Shown piece after piece: positions 1 to 8,889 of a stretch of 64,000 nucleotides of DNA; positions within the stretch are counted from its first letter, which is position 1, and every line of letters begins with the position of its first letter. The position numbers and the translations under genes were made by a program. The notes under the pieces are model-generated. The model was given only the letters and a program-made list of their open reading frames with translations. It was not told where the DNA came from and did not search any database. The stretch comes from Bryobacter sp964387685 (GTDB lineage Bacteria > Acidobacteriota > Terriglobia > Bryobacterales > Bryobacteraceae), in contig CAYLXK010000008.1 of the NCBI GenBank assembly GCA_964387685.1, forward strand, positions 62,001 to 126,000, written 5' to 3'.

Positions 1-2391
1 CTCACCTCCGGCTACAGCGCCGAATTTGGCCGCGCCGTCGGTGGCGTCATCAATACGGTTACCAAGAGCGGCACGAACAGTATTCATGGCACCGGCTATT
101 GGTTCTACCGCAACCAGGACTTCAACGCGCGCGATCGATACGCGGCCATTAATCCCACCGAGAGCCGCCACCAAGCCGGGGGCAGCGTCGGTGGGCCCAT
201 CAAGAAGGACAAGCTCTTCTACTTCGGTAATTTTGAAATTACCCGCCGCGATTTCCCGCTCATCAGCTCGATTCTGAATCCGCAATTCTTCAATGCCAGC
301 GGCACCTTTATCGGCAATTGCGGCGCGCCCGCCACCCCGCAGCAGTGCTCGAACGCCGTCGATTACTTCCGCCGCTTCTTTGGCACGGTGGATCGCACCG
401 TCTCCCAAAATACGGGTTTCGCCAAGATCGATTGGCAAGCCAGCGAGCGGCAAAGCATCAGCGCCAGCTTCAACATCATGAACTGGGAATCGCCCAACGG
501 CATCCAAACCGCCGCCACGCTTACCAATGCGGGCGCCATCGGCAACAATGGCCTCTCCACGGTGAAGACCCGCTGGGCGCGCCTGGCCCACACCGGTATC
601 CTCAGCTCCACCATGGTGAATGAGTTCCGCTTCGGCTGGTTTAAGGACCGTCTCTTCGACGACGTAAATTACACGCTCGCGCCTCCCGGCGTGCGTTCCG
701 CCGTCACCGTGCAGGGGCAAGCCAACCTGGGCGTACCGAACTATCTGCCCCGCGTCCAGCCCACGGAGGACCGCTACCAGTTCGCCGATAACCTCTCGCT
801 TACCGCCGGCCGCCACCAATTCAAGTTCGGCTTCGATATCGCCCACACCAAAGACATCGAAGACGCTCTTTTCAACGGCGTTGGCTCCTACACCTACGGC
901 ACGATCACCAACTTCGCCCTGGACCTCACTAACCTCGATGGCGGCCGGCGTTGGCAGAATTACAGCCAGGCCTTTGGCCCGTTCCGCACCGAAGTCTTCA
1001 TCCGGGACTTCAACTTCTACGCCCAAGACCAATGGCGCATCACCGACAAGCTCACCTTCAATTACGGTCTTCGCTACGAATTCGCCCAATTTGCCCAGCC
1101 GACGGTTGTCAATCCCGCTTACCCCCTTACCGGCCAGATCAACGAGCCCACGGCCAACTTCAGCCCCCGCGCGGGCCTGGCCTGGAGCCTGAACAGCAAG
1201 ACCGTGCTGCGCGCAGGCTACGGCATCTTTTATGCCCGCTTCCCTTCGGCCACTATTGCCCGACTGCATCAATTAAACGGCGTCGTGCAACGCGCCTTGA
1301 CGCTCCAGGGCACCACGCCCGCCGACTTGGCGGTTGGCCCGACCTTTCCAGCCCGCCTAACGAACCTCGACCGTACGCCGCCTCCCGGCACCGTCACCCT
1401 GACCTTCGCGGATCCCGAATTGAGAACGCCTTACACCCAACAGGGAGACATCAGCCTCGAGCGCGAAATCACCAGCAAAATGGGAATCACCGTCTCGTAC
1501 CTTTGGAATCGCGGTCTCCAGCTGCTCAGCCGGCGCGACTTGAACATTGGCGCCACTTCCGGCACCTTTACTTACCGCATTCTCGATGCCGCCGGCAACC
1601 AAACCGGCACTTACACCACGCCCACCTACGTCACGGCCAATCGCGTCGACCCGCGCTACCAGCGCGTCGTCTATATCGATAATGGCGGCCGCGTTTGGTA
1701 CGACGGCCTCGCGGTCCAGTTCCGCCGCCGCGCCTATCGCTGGCTCGAGGGAACGGTGGCTTACACCTGGTCCCACGCCCGCGACCTCTCGCAAGGTACG
1801 GCCAGCAACAACGTCTTTTTTACCGACGGGCCGGCCACGATCGCGAATGGCGATTTCAGCGCCGAAAAGGGCACCTCGCTCCTCGACCAGCGCCACCGCA
1901 CTGTCTTCACGGCCATCTTCAGCCCGCCCCGTGCCAAGATGTCCAACGTACTGGCCGATCAGTTGATCAATGGCTGGCAGCTCTCCGTGCTCGGCACCCT
2001 CGCCTCGGCGCAATACGTCACGCCCACCGTGTTGGTTTCCGGCGCACAATATCCGGGCCAAGCCTTCAACACCACCCTCAATGGCTTTGGCGGTAGCAAC
2101 CAGGTGCCCTTCTTATCTCGCCAAAGCATCCCCGTCGATGCCGTGCAACGCGTGGATACGCGCTTAACGAAGATCTTCCGGGTGAAGGAACGCTACCAGT
2201 TCCACTTCAATTTCGAAGTCTTCAATACCTTTAATCGGGTTAGCAACACGGTCGTCAACACACAAGCCTTCCAGGCCACGGCGGGCGTCCTGCGCCCTGT
2301 CGCGGGGCTGGGCGTAGGCACCGCTTCGGGCGGCTTCCCGGACGGCACCAACTCGCGCCGCGCGCAAATCTCGCTGCGCGCAATCTTCTAA
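1..2391 (+). CDS. TonB-dependent receptor, Oar-like (5' partial)
   Basis: The reading frame is open from the first base, so the start, signal peptide and N-terminal carboxypeptidase-like domain lie outside the window. The first visible residues (YSAEFGRAVGGVINTVTKSG) are the end of the plug domain of Oar/CarbopepD-type receptors. About 790 residues of outer-membrane beta-barrel follow, with many alternating aromatic strands and a C-terminus in phenylalanine (SLRAIF), as expected for BAM-dependent barrel insertion. Such receptors import large substrates, often glycans or peptides, across the outer membrane using TonB energy. They are greatly expanded in Acidobacteria. The substrate cannot be told from the sequence. 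Confidence 0.93.
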   Translation, partial: LTSGYSAEFGRAVGGVINTVTKSGTNSIHGTGYWFYRNQDFNARDRYAAINPTESRHQAGGSVGGPIKKDKLFYFGNFEITRRDFPLISSILNPQFFNASGTFIGNCGAPATPQQCSNAVDYFRRFFGTVDRTVSQNTGFAKIDWQASERQSISASFNIMNWESPNGIQTAATLTNAGAIGNNGLSTVKTRWARLAHTGILSSTMVNEFRFGWFKDRLFDDVNYTLAPPGVRSAVTVQGQANLGVPNYLPRVQPTEDRYQFADNLSLTAGRHQFKFGFDIAHTKDIEDALFNGVGSYTYGTITNFALDLTNLDGGRRWQNYSQAFGPFRTEVFIRDFNFYAQDQWRITDKLTFNYGLRYEFAQFAQPTVVNPAYPLTGQINEPTANFSPRAGLAWSLNSKTVLRAGYGIFYARFPSATIARLHQLNGVVQRALTLQGTTPADLAVGPTFPARLTNLDRTPPPGTVTLTFADPELRTPYTQQGDISLEREITSKMGITVSYLWNRGLQLLSRRDLNIGATSGTFTYRILDAAGNQTGTYTTPTYVTANRVDPRYQRVVYIDNGGRVWYDGLAVQFRRRAYRWLEGTVAYTWSHARDLSQGTASNNVFFTDGPATIANGDFSAEKGTSLLDQRHRTVFTAIFSPPRAKMSNVLADQLINGWQLSVLGTLASAQYVTPTVLVSGAQYPGQAFNTTLNGFGGSNQVPFLSRQSIPVDAVQRVDTRLTKIFRVKERYQFHFNFEVFNTFNRVSNTVVNTQAFQATAGVLRPVAGLGVGTASGGFPDGTNSRRAQISLRAIF

Positions 2392-2395
2392 GCCC

Positions 2396-3523
2396 CTAGC
2401 GGCACTTGTAAGGCCCGGCTACCTGTAAAATCGGCGCCTCTTCCTGCGTGGCGTCCAGCACGATCACCTGAAAGCTCCCTCCCCCCGGCGCCACGCGCAC
2501 CACGATGTGCCCTTCGGTGTTGCGAAACGCATTGCCCAAATAACGGAAGACCGCCTTCGGCGCATCGAGCAGCGTGGTCGTGAAGAGATCCGGTTTTGGT
2601 CCCCGCGGCGAACGCAATCTGCGCAGCACGGCATGGTCCGGGTGCGAAGCGTGCCAGGCGGGCAGGATCGCCACCTGGGGCGCGAGCGTCTTCAAGAAAA
2701 ACGAATTCGTCGTATCCACCCAGCCGTGATGATTCAGCACGGCCACGTCCACGGGCCCCACCACCTTGGCCACCGGGCTTTCGATGTCGTGCCAGGCGGG
2801 CAGCTCGTCGAGTACCGTTCCGATCAGATCGGCCCCGGTGAAATAGTCAAATCGCCCGTAGCGCAGGCGCAGCGCAATGCTGAAGTGGTTCTCGCCCGGC
2901 TGCTGGTCGGCGGGGAGTTGCCTCCAGTTGGCCGGAAACACGCTCCGCGCCTCGTCGTTCTGGCCGGTCCACACCACGCCGTTGGCGGCCACGTTGCGGA
3001 TCTCGAAGTCTGGATAGGTCCCGCCGAACTGTTGCCGCCGGCCCGGTACGACCGTCTCGCGCGGACTGCGATACTCCGCCCGCCAGCGCAGGAATGGCTT
3101 CACCGAAGGGTAGGGCGGCGGCGCCGGGTCGTCACCGCGATCAAGCAGCTTCCCAATCGGCAGCGCTTTCGCCACCGCCTCGATGCCCCCAAAGTGATCG
3201 TCGTGATAATGAGTCAAGACCAGATAGTCCAGCCTTGGCGTGTGGCGCTTTACATACTCGGCGATCCACTCCCCGGCGCTGCGCGACGCATTTGGCCTGC
3301 GCGGGCCAAGTTCCAGCGCCGGCCCGTCGGGCACTTCCCCGGCATCGACCAACACCGTCTGGCCATTGGGCAGCTTCATCAACAACGCATTGCCGCGCCC
3401 GGTGTGGATTTGGTGCAAGTCCAGCGTCCCCGGCGTCCACGGCGGCAAGGCCTCGCCGGGCTTTTGCGCCCAAGCGAGGCCCGCCCAAAGAAGGATTGCA
3501 ACGGCGTGGAAAAAAATCACCAC
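2396..3523 (-). CDS. Secreted metallo-beta-lactamase-fold hydrolase (ComEC C-terminal-like)
   Basis: This 375-residue protein starts at GTG with a hydrophobic signal peptide ending near AWAQ. The metallo-hydrolase signature LTHYHDDHFGG (HxHxDH) sits around residue 105. Later metal ligands are plausible in ENHFS, TGAD and NHHG. The order of motifs resembles the detached ComEC/Rec2 hydrolase domain that bacteria often encode as a separate secreted protein. The substrate is unknown. It lies 18 bases downstream of the gene at 3542-4489 on the same strand, so the two may be co-transcribed. A second GTG directly follows the chosen start codon. Confidence 0.85.
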   Translation of the reverse strand: MVIFFHAVAILLWAGLAWAQKPGEALPPWTPGTLDLHQIHTGRGNALLMKLPNGQTVLVDAGEVPDGPALELGPRRPNASRSAGEWIAEYVKRHTPRLDYLVLTHYHDDHFGGIEAVAKALPIGKLLDRGDDPAPPPYPSVKPFLRWRAEYRSPRETVVPGRRQQFGGTYPDFEIRNVAANGVVWTGQNDEARSVFPANWRQLPADQQPGENHFSIALRLRYGRFDYFTGADLIGTVLDELPAWHDIESPVAKVVGPVDVAVLNHHGWVDTTNSFFLKTLAPQVAILPAWHASHPDHAVLRRLRSPRGPKPDLFTTTLLDAPKAVFRYLGNAFRNTEGHIVVRVAPGGGSFQVIVLDATQEEAPILQVAGPYKCR

Positions 3524-3541
3524 CCGAGAATAACGCGCCGG

Positions 3542-4489
3542 CTAGTCTTGAGCTCGCAACCAGGCAATCAACTGGTCCGGTTTGAGGCGAACTGCTAATT
3601 CGTTCCCAACCTGGCCTAAGACATGAACCGCTTGGTCAGCCCTCGCACCGCCAGCCTGCACGCCGCTATAGGCGCCCGTCGTCTTGTTCAAACGGTACAG
3701 CCGCGGCAAGGGACCAACCTCGTTCGATTGCAGGGAAAAGTAGATTGAATCGCGAAATACGGCAGCACCGGTCATTACCGCCTCGGCTGGCGTCGGCAAC
3801 TCCCAGCGCCCGGCCAACGTCCCGTCCTGCGAAAATTCGAGCGCGGTACGGGCGGTCTGGCTCACGATCCAAATGTGACCGTTATCCCCGGCAACGAGCA
3901 TGCCGTCGTAAAGTGGTGTGCGTTTGACAGCAAACAAGCGCCGTGGGGCCGCGGTCTTTAACAACTGTCCATCGTTGCTGTAATGCCGCAGCACGTCGTA
4001 ATCCGGTACCTCGTTTCGCGCCTCGTCCAACATCCATCCCCCCGCCCAAAGCGAACCGTCCTCGGCGAAGACCACCGAGCGCGCCGAAAATGGCGCGGTG
4101 CGCACATAGCGGACCAGCTTCCCGCCCTCGTCAAACCAACCCAGGAAGGACGCCGCTCGCCCCTGTCGATCCATGGCCGACAAAGCGACGACTAGGGCTC
4201 CAGATCTCGAAACAGCCACGTCCCGAATGTAGATGTTGTTTAGTTCGGGTGAGGACACGCGCATGGCGTCGCGTTGTTTTCCGTCGGATGTCCAAACGCG
4301 AATCTGTTGTTGTTGAACGTCACGCGCAACCAACCAGCCATTTCGTAACTGAGGGATCGGAGCGTTCGTGAAGTCAACGTTCATCTGTTGTGTGCGAAGC
4401 GCGTCGAGCGTCGTGGCCTCCCCCGCTAGCACGTGCCCGCAGATGGACAGGGAGACGATGAATGTGAGCAATCGGGTTGAACTAGGCAT
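3542..4489 (-). CDS. Secreted beta-propeller-like protein of unknown function
   Basis: A 315-residue protein with a clear signal peptide (hydrophobic stretch ending at VLAG). The mature part has repeated strand-turn patterns of the type GxLVVALS, DGSLWAGG and NGHIWIVS, suggesting a six-bladed NHL/SGL-like propeller. No catalytic motif is visible. Codon use looks less GC-rich than in the neighbours. It reads toward the metallo-hydrolase gene 18 bases downstream. The 17-base inverted repeat at 4564-4580 lies about 75 bases upstream of its start and may belong to its promoter region. Function is not assigned. Confidence 0.75.
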   Translation of the reverse strand: MPSSTRLLTFIVSLSICGHVLAGEATTLDALRTQQMNVDFTNAPIPQLRNGWLVARDVQQQQIRVWTSDGKQRDAMRVSSPELNNIYIRDVAVSRSGALVVALSAMDRQGRAASFLGWFDEGGKLVRYVRTAPFSARSVVFAEDGSLWAGGWMLDEARNEVPDYDVLRHYSNDGQLLKTAAPRRLFAVKRTPLYDGMLVAGDNGHIWIVSQTARTALEFSQDGTLAGRWELPTPAEAVMTGAAVFRDSIYFSLQSNEVGPLPRLYRLNKTTGAYSGVQAGGARADQAVHVLGQVGNELAVRLKPDQLIAWLRAQD

Positions 4490-4563
4490 GATTTTTGATT
4501 CTCCAGTGCTTTTGACTGCTTAGGGGTTGTCACAAGATGATTCCGCACAACCGCCGCTTGGGC

Positions 4564-4580
4564 AGTGCATGCAATGCACT
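4564..4580. repeat. Inverted repeat, 7-bp arms
   Basis: AGTGCAT and ATGCACT are separated by GCA, forming a near-perfect palindrome. It lies 75 bases upstream of the start of the minus-strand gene at 3542-4489. It could be an operator, but nothing identifies the regulator. Confidence 0.45.
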
Positions 4581-4787
4581 AGGCCGTTGAAGGTTGCTTC
4601 AATTGGGTTGGGGTCTCGCGGTCCTGGGACACAGGACGCGAAAGGATGGGGCACTTTGGATACTCATCAGCTATTACCTCGTAACGGAAACACGAGTTAA
4701 CGGGACGAGTCGACTTGCAATATTTATGACGCTTTTTGCATGGTCAACGTGTACCCCGCAGGATCGGTCCATTAGCAGGCCGTCGCT

Positions 4788-4816
4788 TTGACAACTGGAC
4801 TGGAATCGGCTATCCT
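4788..4816 (+). promoter_or_regulatory. Sigma70-like promoter upstream of prs
   Basis: TTGACA at 4788-4793 is a perfect -35 box. After exactly 17 bases, TATCCT at 4811-4816 matches the -10 consensus at four of six positions. Transcription would start near 4823, giving a leader of about 310 bases before prs. The assignment rests on sequence match alone. Confidence 0.6.
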
Positions 4817-4821
4817 CAAAG

Positions 4822-4843
4822 TTTCGCGTCTTCGGATGCGAAA
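4822..4843 (+). other. UUCG-capped RNA hairpin at predicted transcript 5' end
   Basis: A nine-pair stem (TTTCGCGTC with GATGCGAAA, one G-U pair) closes on a C(UUCG)G tetraloop, one of the most stable RNA loops known. It sits at the predicted transcription start of the promoter at 4788-4816. It has no U-tract after it, so it does not look like a terminator. It may protect the 5' end of the prs leader or mark a small RNA. Confidence 0.55.
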
Positions 4844-5131
4844 TCGGCATTGGGGCTGTCCAGGTTTTTACCTGCCGGCAGCGAGGAAAGGGCCCGCCAA
4901 GCCCACTCCCGGCTCAATCCCGCTGATTCGAGGCACGTGACGATCAAAGTTGTTTTTAAGATCGCCGCCAAAACGTACGTGCCTGGCCAGTCGGACTCCC
5001 ATCCCTTACCGGATGGCGTCGTCAGGGGTAGCGCTTTGCTTTTGCTCCTTGTTCGCCTCGAATCGACTCTGTGTTGGTGATTTGTCGATTTTGAAGGAAC
5101 GAACTCCCCCAACCCCGGGGCAAATGACGCC

Positions 5132-6079
5132 ATGCGCTTTGACCGCATCAAGATCCTAACCGGCAATGCCAACCCTGCGTTGGCCGAGGAGATCTGCGCC
5201 CATTTGGATGTGGAGGTGGCCCGCACCAGCGTCAAGACTTTCGCCGACGGCGAAACCTGGATCCAGATCCACGAAAATGTCCGCGGTTCCGATGTCTTTG
5301 TCATCCAGCCCACCTCGACGCCCGTCAACCATCACCTGATGGAGCTCCTGCTCATTATTGATGCTTTGAAGCGCGCCTCGGCTGATCGCATTACGGCTGT
5401 TTTCCCGTACTTCGGCTATGCCCGCCAGGACCGCAAGGACCAGCCCCGCGTGCCGATCTCGGCCCGCCTGGTCGCGAATCTGATCGAGCGCGCCGGCGCG
5501 GACCGCGTGCTCGCCCTCGACCTGCACGCCGCCCAGATCCAGGGCTTCTTCGACATCCAGGTAGACCATCTTTTTGTCACGCCCGTGATGCTCGATCACT
5601 TCAAAAGCAACCCGATTGAGAACCTCACCATCGTCTCGCCCGACGCCGGTGGTGTGGAACGCGCCCGCGCCTTCGCCAAGCGCCTGCAGGCGCCTCTGGC
5701 CATCATCGATAAGCGCCGCGATCAGCCCAACGTGGCTGAAGTGATGAACATCATCGGCGACGTGGCCGGCAGGAATTGCCTGGTGGTCGACGACTTGATC
5801 GACACGGCCGGCACGCTCGTCAAGGCTTCGGAAGCTTTGGCCAGAAACGGCGCCAAAACCGTGCGCGCTTGCGCCACCCACGGCGTCTTGAGCGGCCCTG
5901 CCGTCGACCGTATCGTCAACGCGGACTTCCTGGAGGAAGTCATCATCACCAATAGTGTTCCCTTGAGCCCGGCGGCGGCGCGTTGCGCCAAGATCCGCGT
6001 TCTTTCCGTGGCCAAACTCCTGGCCCGCGCCATCGATTCCATTCATGGCGAAACCAGTATCAGCGTTTTATTCGAATAA
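5132..6079 (+). CDS. prs: Ribose-phosphate pyrophosphokinase (PRPP synthetase)
   Basis: It makes phosphoribosyl pyrophosphate from ribose 5-phosphate and ATP, the entry point for nucleotide, His and Trp synthesis and for NAD. The 315-residue length is normal. Visible motifs are the ATP-contacting loop RQDRKDQPR (near residue 97), the metal/ATP segment DLHAAQIQGFFD (near 130) and the PRPP loop DDLIDTAGT (near 219). The start has only a weak GGGG at 11 bases distance, and an AAGGAA sequence lies about 35 bases upstream. It leads the run prs-rplY-pth-rpsF-rpsR-rplI. A long leader precedes it. Confidence 0.97.
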   Translation: MRFDRIKILTGNANPALAEEICAHLDVEVARTSVKTFADGETWIQIHENVRGSDVFVIQPTSTPVNHHLMELLLIIDALKRASADRITAVFPYFGYARQDRKDQPRVPISARLVANLIERAGADRVLALDLHAAQIQGFFDIQVDHLFVTPVMLDHFKSNPIENLTIVSPDAGGVERARAFAKRLQAPLAIIDKRRDQPNVAEVMNIIGDVAGRNCLVVDDLIDTAGTLVKASEALARNGAKTVRACATHGVLSGPAVDRIVNADFLEEVIITNSVPLSPAAARCAKIRVLSVAKLLARAIDSIHGETSISVLFE

Positions 6080-6094
6080 GTAGAGAGACAGATT

Positions 6095-6769
6095 ATGCGT
6101 AAAGACATTACCCTCGTGGCCGAATTGCGCCAGACGCGCGGCAAGAACGCCGCCCGGCGCACTCGCGTCGCCAAGAAGAGCCCCGCGGTTCTCTACGGCA
6201 GCGGCCTGGACCCGGTGGCCGTGACCGTCGACCCCAAGGATCTGACCAAGATCCTGCACTCCGGCAGCGGCTACAACACCATCTTCAATCTCGATGTCCA
6301 AGGGGAAATCACCCCCGTCATGGTTGTCGACCACCAGTTACACCCCTTGCGCGGCCACTTGCTGCATGTGGATATGAAGCGCATCGACCTGACCAAGAAG
6401 TTGGTCGCCAAGGTGCCGGTCCTCACCACCGGCGATCCGGTCGGCGTCAAACTCCAGGGCGGCCTCTACGAGATGGTGACCCGAGAAGTGGAAATCGAAG
6501 TCCTGCCCGACGAGATTCCCGAAAACTTTACGCTCAGCGCCGCCGAGCTGAAGTTGAATGAAAGCATCCGCGCCAAAGACATACCTCTTACGGGCTCGAT
6601 GCGCCTAATCACCGACCCGGAAATCGTCATCAGCCACGTGGTTAGCTTGAAGGCCGAAGAAGCGGTGGCGGAAGTAGCGGGGGCTGCGGAGCCCGAAGTC
6701 GCCAAGAAGGGCAAGAAGGAAGACGCCGCCGCGCCCGCCGCGGGTGGCGACAAGGCAAAGAAGAAGTAG
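6095..6769 (+). CDS. rplY: 50S ribosomal protein L25/Ctc (bL25)
   Basis: This 224-residue protein is the long CTC/TL5 form of L25, which binds 5S rRNA. The N-terminal half (residues 1-90, with RQTRGKNAARRTR and PAVLYG) is the L25 domain. The C-terminal half to about residue 190 is the TL5 beta domain (LPDEIPENFTL). A Lys/Ala-rich tail ends the protein. It follows prs by 15 bases and precedes pth by 15 bases, the usual prs-ctc-pth order in bacteria. Confidence 0.96.
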   Translation: MRKDITLVAELRQTRGKNAARRTRVAKKSPAVLYGSGLDPVAVTVDPKDLTKILHSGSGYNTIFNLDVQGEITPVMVVDHQLHPLRGHLLHVDMKRIDLTKKLVAKVPVLTTGDPVGVKLQGGLYEMVTREVEIEVLPDEIPENFTLSAAELKLNESIRAKDIPLTGSMRLITDPEIVISHVVSLKAEEAVAEVAGAAEPEVAKKGKKEDAAAPAAGGDKAKKK

Positions 6770-6784
6770 GCGAAAAAGAAGTTA

Positions 6785-7423
6785 TTGGTTCTCTTTCTTG
6801 TGGCGTCCACTTGGCTTATCGCGGGGCTCGGCAATCCCGGCCCCGAATACGATTGGACGCCGCACAACGTGGGTTTCCTGGCCCTGGATCGCTTGGCTGA
6901 ACGCCATTCCATCCGGGTCTCCCGCCCCGAATGCCAGTCTTGGACAGGCATCGGGGAAACAAAGGGAGTTCGCCTGATATTAGCCAAGCCGCAAACGTAC
7001 ATGAATTTAAGCGGCTCCGCCATCGGCCAGTTACTGGCTAAGTACGAGCTGACGGCGGCTAACCTGGTAGTTGTTTATGATGAGCTGGCGCTCGAATGGG
7101 GTCATTTACGCATTCGGGCGCGCGGTTCCGCCGGCGGACATAACGGGATGAAATCGATTATCTCGGCCGTCCGTACGGAAGAGTTTATCCGGGTCCGGCT
7201 CGGCATCAATCCGGGCAAGCCCGACGGGAGCGGTCCCCTCGTATTGGGGGAAAAGGCAAAGCACTATGTGCTGGCGGCCATCCCGAAAGCCAAGCGGACC
7301 CAAATCGGTCTGTGGTTGGACGAAGCGTCGTCCGCCCTCGAGACCATCATCGCGGAAGGCGCCGAAAAGGCCATGGCGAGCTGGAATCGCCGCGCCTCCC
7401 CAAGCAAGGAAGAAGAAGCATGA
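6785..7423 (+). CDS. pth: Peptidyl-tRNA hydrolase
   Basis: It releases tRNA from stalled peptidyl-tRNA. The classic motifs are present: WLIAGLGNPGPEY, the catalytic histidine in PHNVGF (residue 27 from the TTG start), MNLSG, YDELALEWG and the loop GSAGGHNGMKSI. The TTG at 6785 gives 212 residues. A GTG at 6800 is an alternative start that removes a five-residue prefix. Neither has a strong Shine-Dalgarno sequence. The stop overlaps the rpsF start as ATGA, suggesting translational coupling. Confidence 0.95.
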   Translation: MVLFLVASTWLIAGLGNPGPEYDWTPHNVGFLALDRLAERHSIRVSRPECQSWTGIGETKGVRLILAKPQTYMNLSGSAIGQLLAKYELTAANLVVVYDELALEWGHLRIRARGSAGGHNGMKSIISAVRTEEFIRVRLGINPGKPDGSGPLVLGEKAKHYVLAAIPKAKRTQIGLWLDEASSALETIIAEGAEKAMASWNRRASPSKEEEA

Positions 7424-8094
7424 GTCTCAGACTATACGAAGAAATGTTCATCGTAAAACCCGACTCGACCGATGAACAGGTCGATCCCCTCATCGAGCAG
7501 TTGTCCCAGGTCATCACCAAGGACGGCGGCAAAATGGAAAGCGCGGAAAAAATGGGCGTTCGCAAGCTGGCCTACGAAGTGGGCCGCTACCGCGAAGGCC
7601 TATATGTTCTTCTGCGCTTTGAAGCGGCGGGCGTCGTGATTAAAGAAGTGGAACGCCGCCTGCGGGTCAACGACCTCGTCATTAAGCACTTGACGGTGCG
7701 CCTGGACGAAGATATGAAGTGGGCCGATAAGCGCAAACGCAAGCGCGAGAAGCGGGCCCTGCGCAAACCTCCCGTGGTGGCCGCACCCGCCCAGCCGATG
7801 ATGGCGCCCGGCGCCCCTGGCGCCCCGGTGCTGCCGGGTGCGCCCGTTCTGCCCGGCGCTCCCGTTGTGCCCGCAACACCCGTTCTGCCGGCCTCCCCTG
7901 TTGCTGTACCCGCCGAGCCGGTCCTCGCCGAGCCGGTTCTCGCCGCGCCTGCCAAACCTGTAGAAGCCGCCATTCCCGCTCCGAGCCCCGCGCCCGTCGT
8001 GCCTACCCCCGTCGAGCCCGCATCCGTTGAGCCCGCATCCGTTGAGCCCACATCCGTTGAGCCCACGCCCGGCGCTGAAAAAGCGGCTGAGTAA
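7420..8094 (+). CDS. rpsF: 30S ribosomal protein S6 with long Pro/Ala-rich tail (bS6)
   Basis: The start is the ATG at 7420, overlapping the pth stop; an open frame extends further upstream but is not needed. Residues 1-95 are a normal S6 (YEEMFIVKP, GVRKLAYEV, ERRLRVND). After a basic segment (KRKREKRALRK) comes an unusual tail of roughly 115 residues with repeats such as PGAPVLPGAP and VEPASVEP. S6 is usually 95-130 residues, so this 224-residue form is about twice as long. The tail is probably disordered. S6 binds S18 in the 30S platform, and rpsR follows. Confidence 0.95.
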   Translation: MSLRLYEEMFIVKPDSTDEQVDPLIEQLSQVITKDGGKMESAEKMGVRKLAYEVGRYREGLYVLLRFEAAGVVIKEVERRLRVNDLVIKHLTVRLDEDMKWADKRKRKREKRALRKPPVVAAPAQPMMAPGAPGAPVLPGAPVLPGAPVVPATPVLPASPVAVPAEPVLAEPVLAAPAKPVEAAIPAPSPAPVVPTPVEPASVEPASVEPTSVEPTPGAEKAAE

Positions 8095-8129
8095 CCAAAG
8101 TCGAGTAATTAGAAAGGAGCACCCAGAAC

Positions 8130-8444
8130 ATGGCTGAAGGAAGAGGCGGCCGCCCCATTGCGGCCTCCATGCGCCCCACGGGCGGCGACAAGGCGAACAT
8201 CGTCAATAAGAAGCAGTATTTCCGCCGCAAGAAAGTCTGCCGTTTTTCGGTGGATAAGGTCGATTACATCGACTACAAGAACGTCGACTTGCTCAAGCAA
8301 TACATCAGCGAACGCGGCAAGATCGTGCCTCGCCGCTTGACCGGCACCTCCACGCAATTCCAGCGCCGCCTGGCCACCGCCATCAAGCGCGCCCGCAACA
8401 TTGCCCTGCTGCCCTTTGCCGCACCCGAAGGAGGATCGCGCTAA
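8130..8444 (+). CDS. rpsR: 30S ribosomal protein S18 (bS18)
   Basis: A 104-residue S18 with an N-terminal extension followed by the conserved core: KKVCRFS, YIDYKNVDLLKQYIS, RGKIVPRRLTGT and QRRLATAIKRAR. It binds 16S rRNA next to S6. A good Shine-Dalgarno sequence (AAAGGAG) lies about 14 bases upstream of the ATG. Its TAA stop overlaps the rplI ATG by one base. Confidence 0.97.
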   Translation: MAEGRGGRPIAASMRPTGGDKANIVNKKQYFRRKKVCRFSVDKVDYIDYKNVDLLKQYISERGKIVPRRLTGTSTQFQRRLATAIKRARNIALLPFAAPEGGSR

Positions 8445-8887
8445 TGGAAGTCATTCTGCGTGAAGACGTCGATAAGCTCGGCGGTCGTGGCCAGGTCGTT
8501 AAGGTCAAGGCCGGCTTTGCCCGCAACTTCCTGTTGCCCCGCCGCTTGGCTGTCGCCGCCACCGAATCCAACAAGAAGATCATCGAGCAGGAACGCCAGT
8601 CCTGGCTCCGCAAGGAAGCCAAGATTCAGGCCGATGCCGAGGCCCTGGCCAAACTCATGACCGGCCTGACGCTCGAATTCACCCGGAAGGCTGGCGAAGA
8701 GGACCATCTCTTCGGTTCGGTTACGGCACTGGATATTGAGAACGCGCTGGCCGAAAAGAAGTATGTCATCGACCGCAAGAAGATCCATCTGGACGATGCC
8801 ATCAAGACGCTGGGCGAACACAAGATCAGCGTCAAGCTGCACAAAGACGTCTCCGTCGAAATCGCCGTCAACGTCGTTAAAGAATAG
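8444..8887 (+). CDS. rplI: 50S ribosomal protein L9 (bL9)
   Basis: A 147-residue L9 with its signature N-terminal domain (MEVILREDVDKLGGRGQVVKVK and ARNFLLPRRLA motifs), a central helix and the C-terminal domain containing LFGSVT. It stabilises the L1 stalk region of 23S rRNA. GGAGG lies 11 bases before the ATG inside the end of rpsR. The stop is two bases before the following SDR gene start. Confidence 0.97.
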   Translation: MEVILREDVDKLGGRGQVVKVKAGFARNFLLPRRLAVAATESNKKIIEQERQSWLRKEAKIQADAEALAKLMTGLTLEFTRKAGEEDHLFGSVTALDIENALAEKKYVIDRKKIHLDDAIKTLGEHKISVKLHKDVSVEIAVNVVKE

Positions 8888-8889
8888 CC

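Larger units (their letters stand above)
4490..5131. other. 642-base intergenic region without a convincing gene
   Basis: No open frame here has convincing codon use or recognisable protein motifs. The region holds an inverted repeat (4564-4580), a strong sigma70-like promoter (4788-4816) pointing at prs, a UUCG hairpin at the predicted transcript start (4822-4843), and a weaker 7-bp inverted repeat (AATCGAC at 5061-5067, GTCGATT at 5084-5090) just before prs. I looked for a tRNA, RNase P RNA and tmRNA signatures and saw none. A small RNA or a regulatory leader of about 300 bases is possible. Confidence 0.6.

Noticed and set aside
4490..5131. Possible tRNA, RNase P RNA or small coding genes before prs
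   Set aside because: I saw no T-loop motif with flanking pairs, no RNase P signature, and the open frames here have non-coding-like composition.
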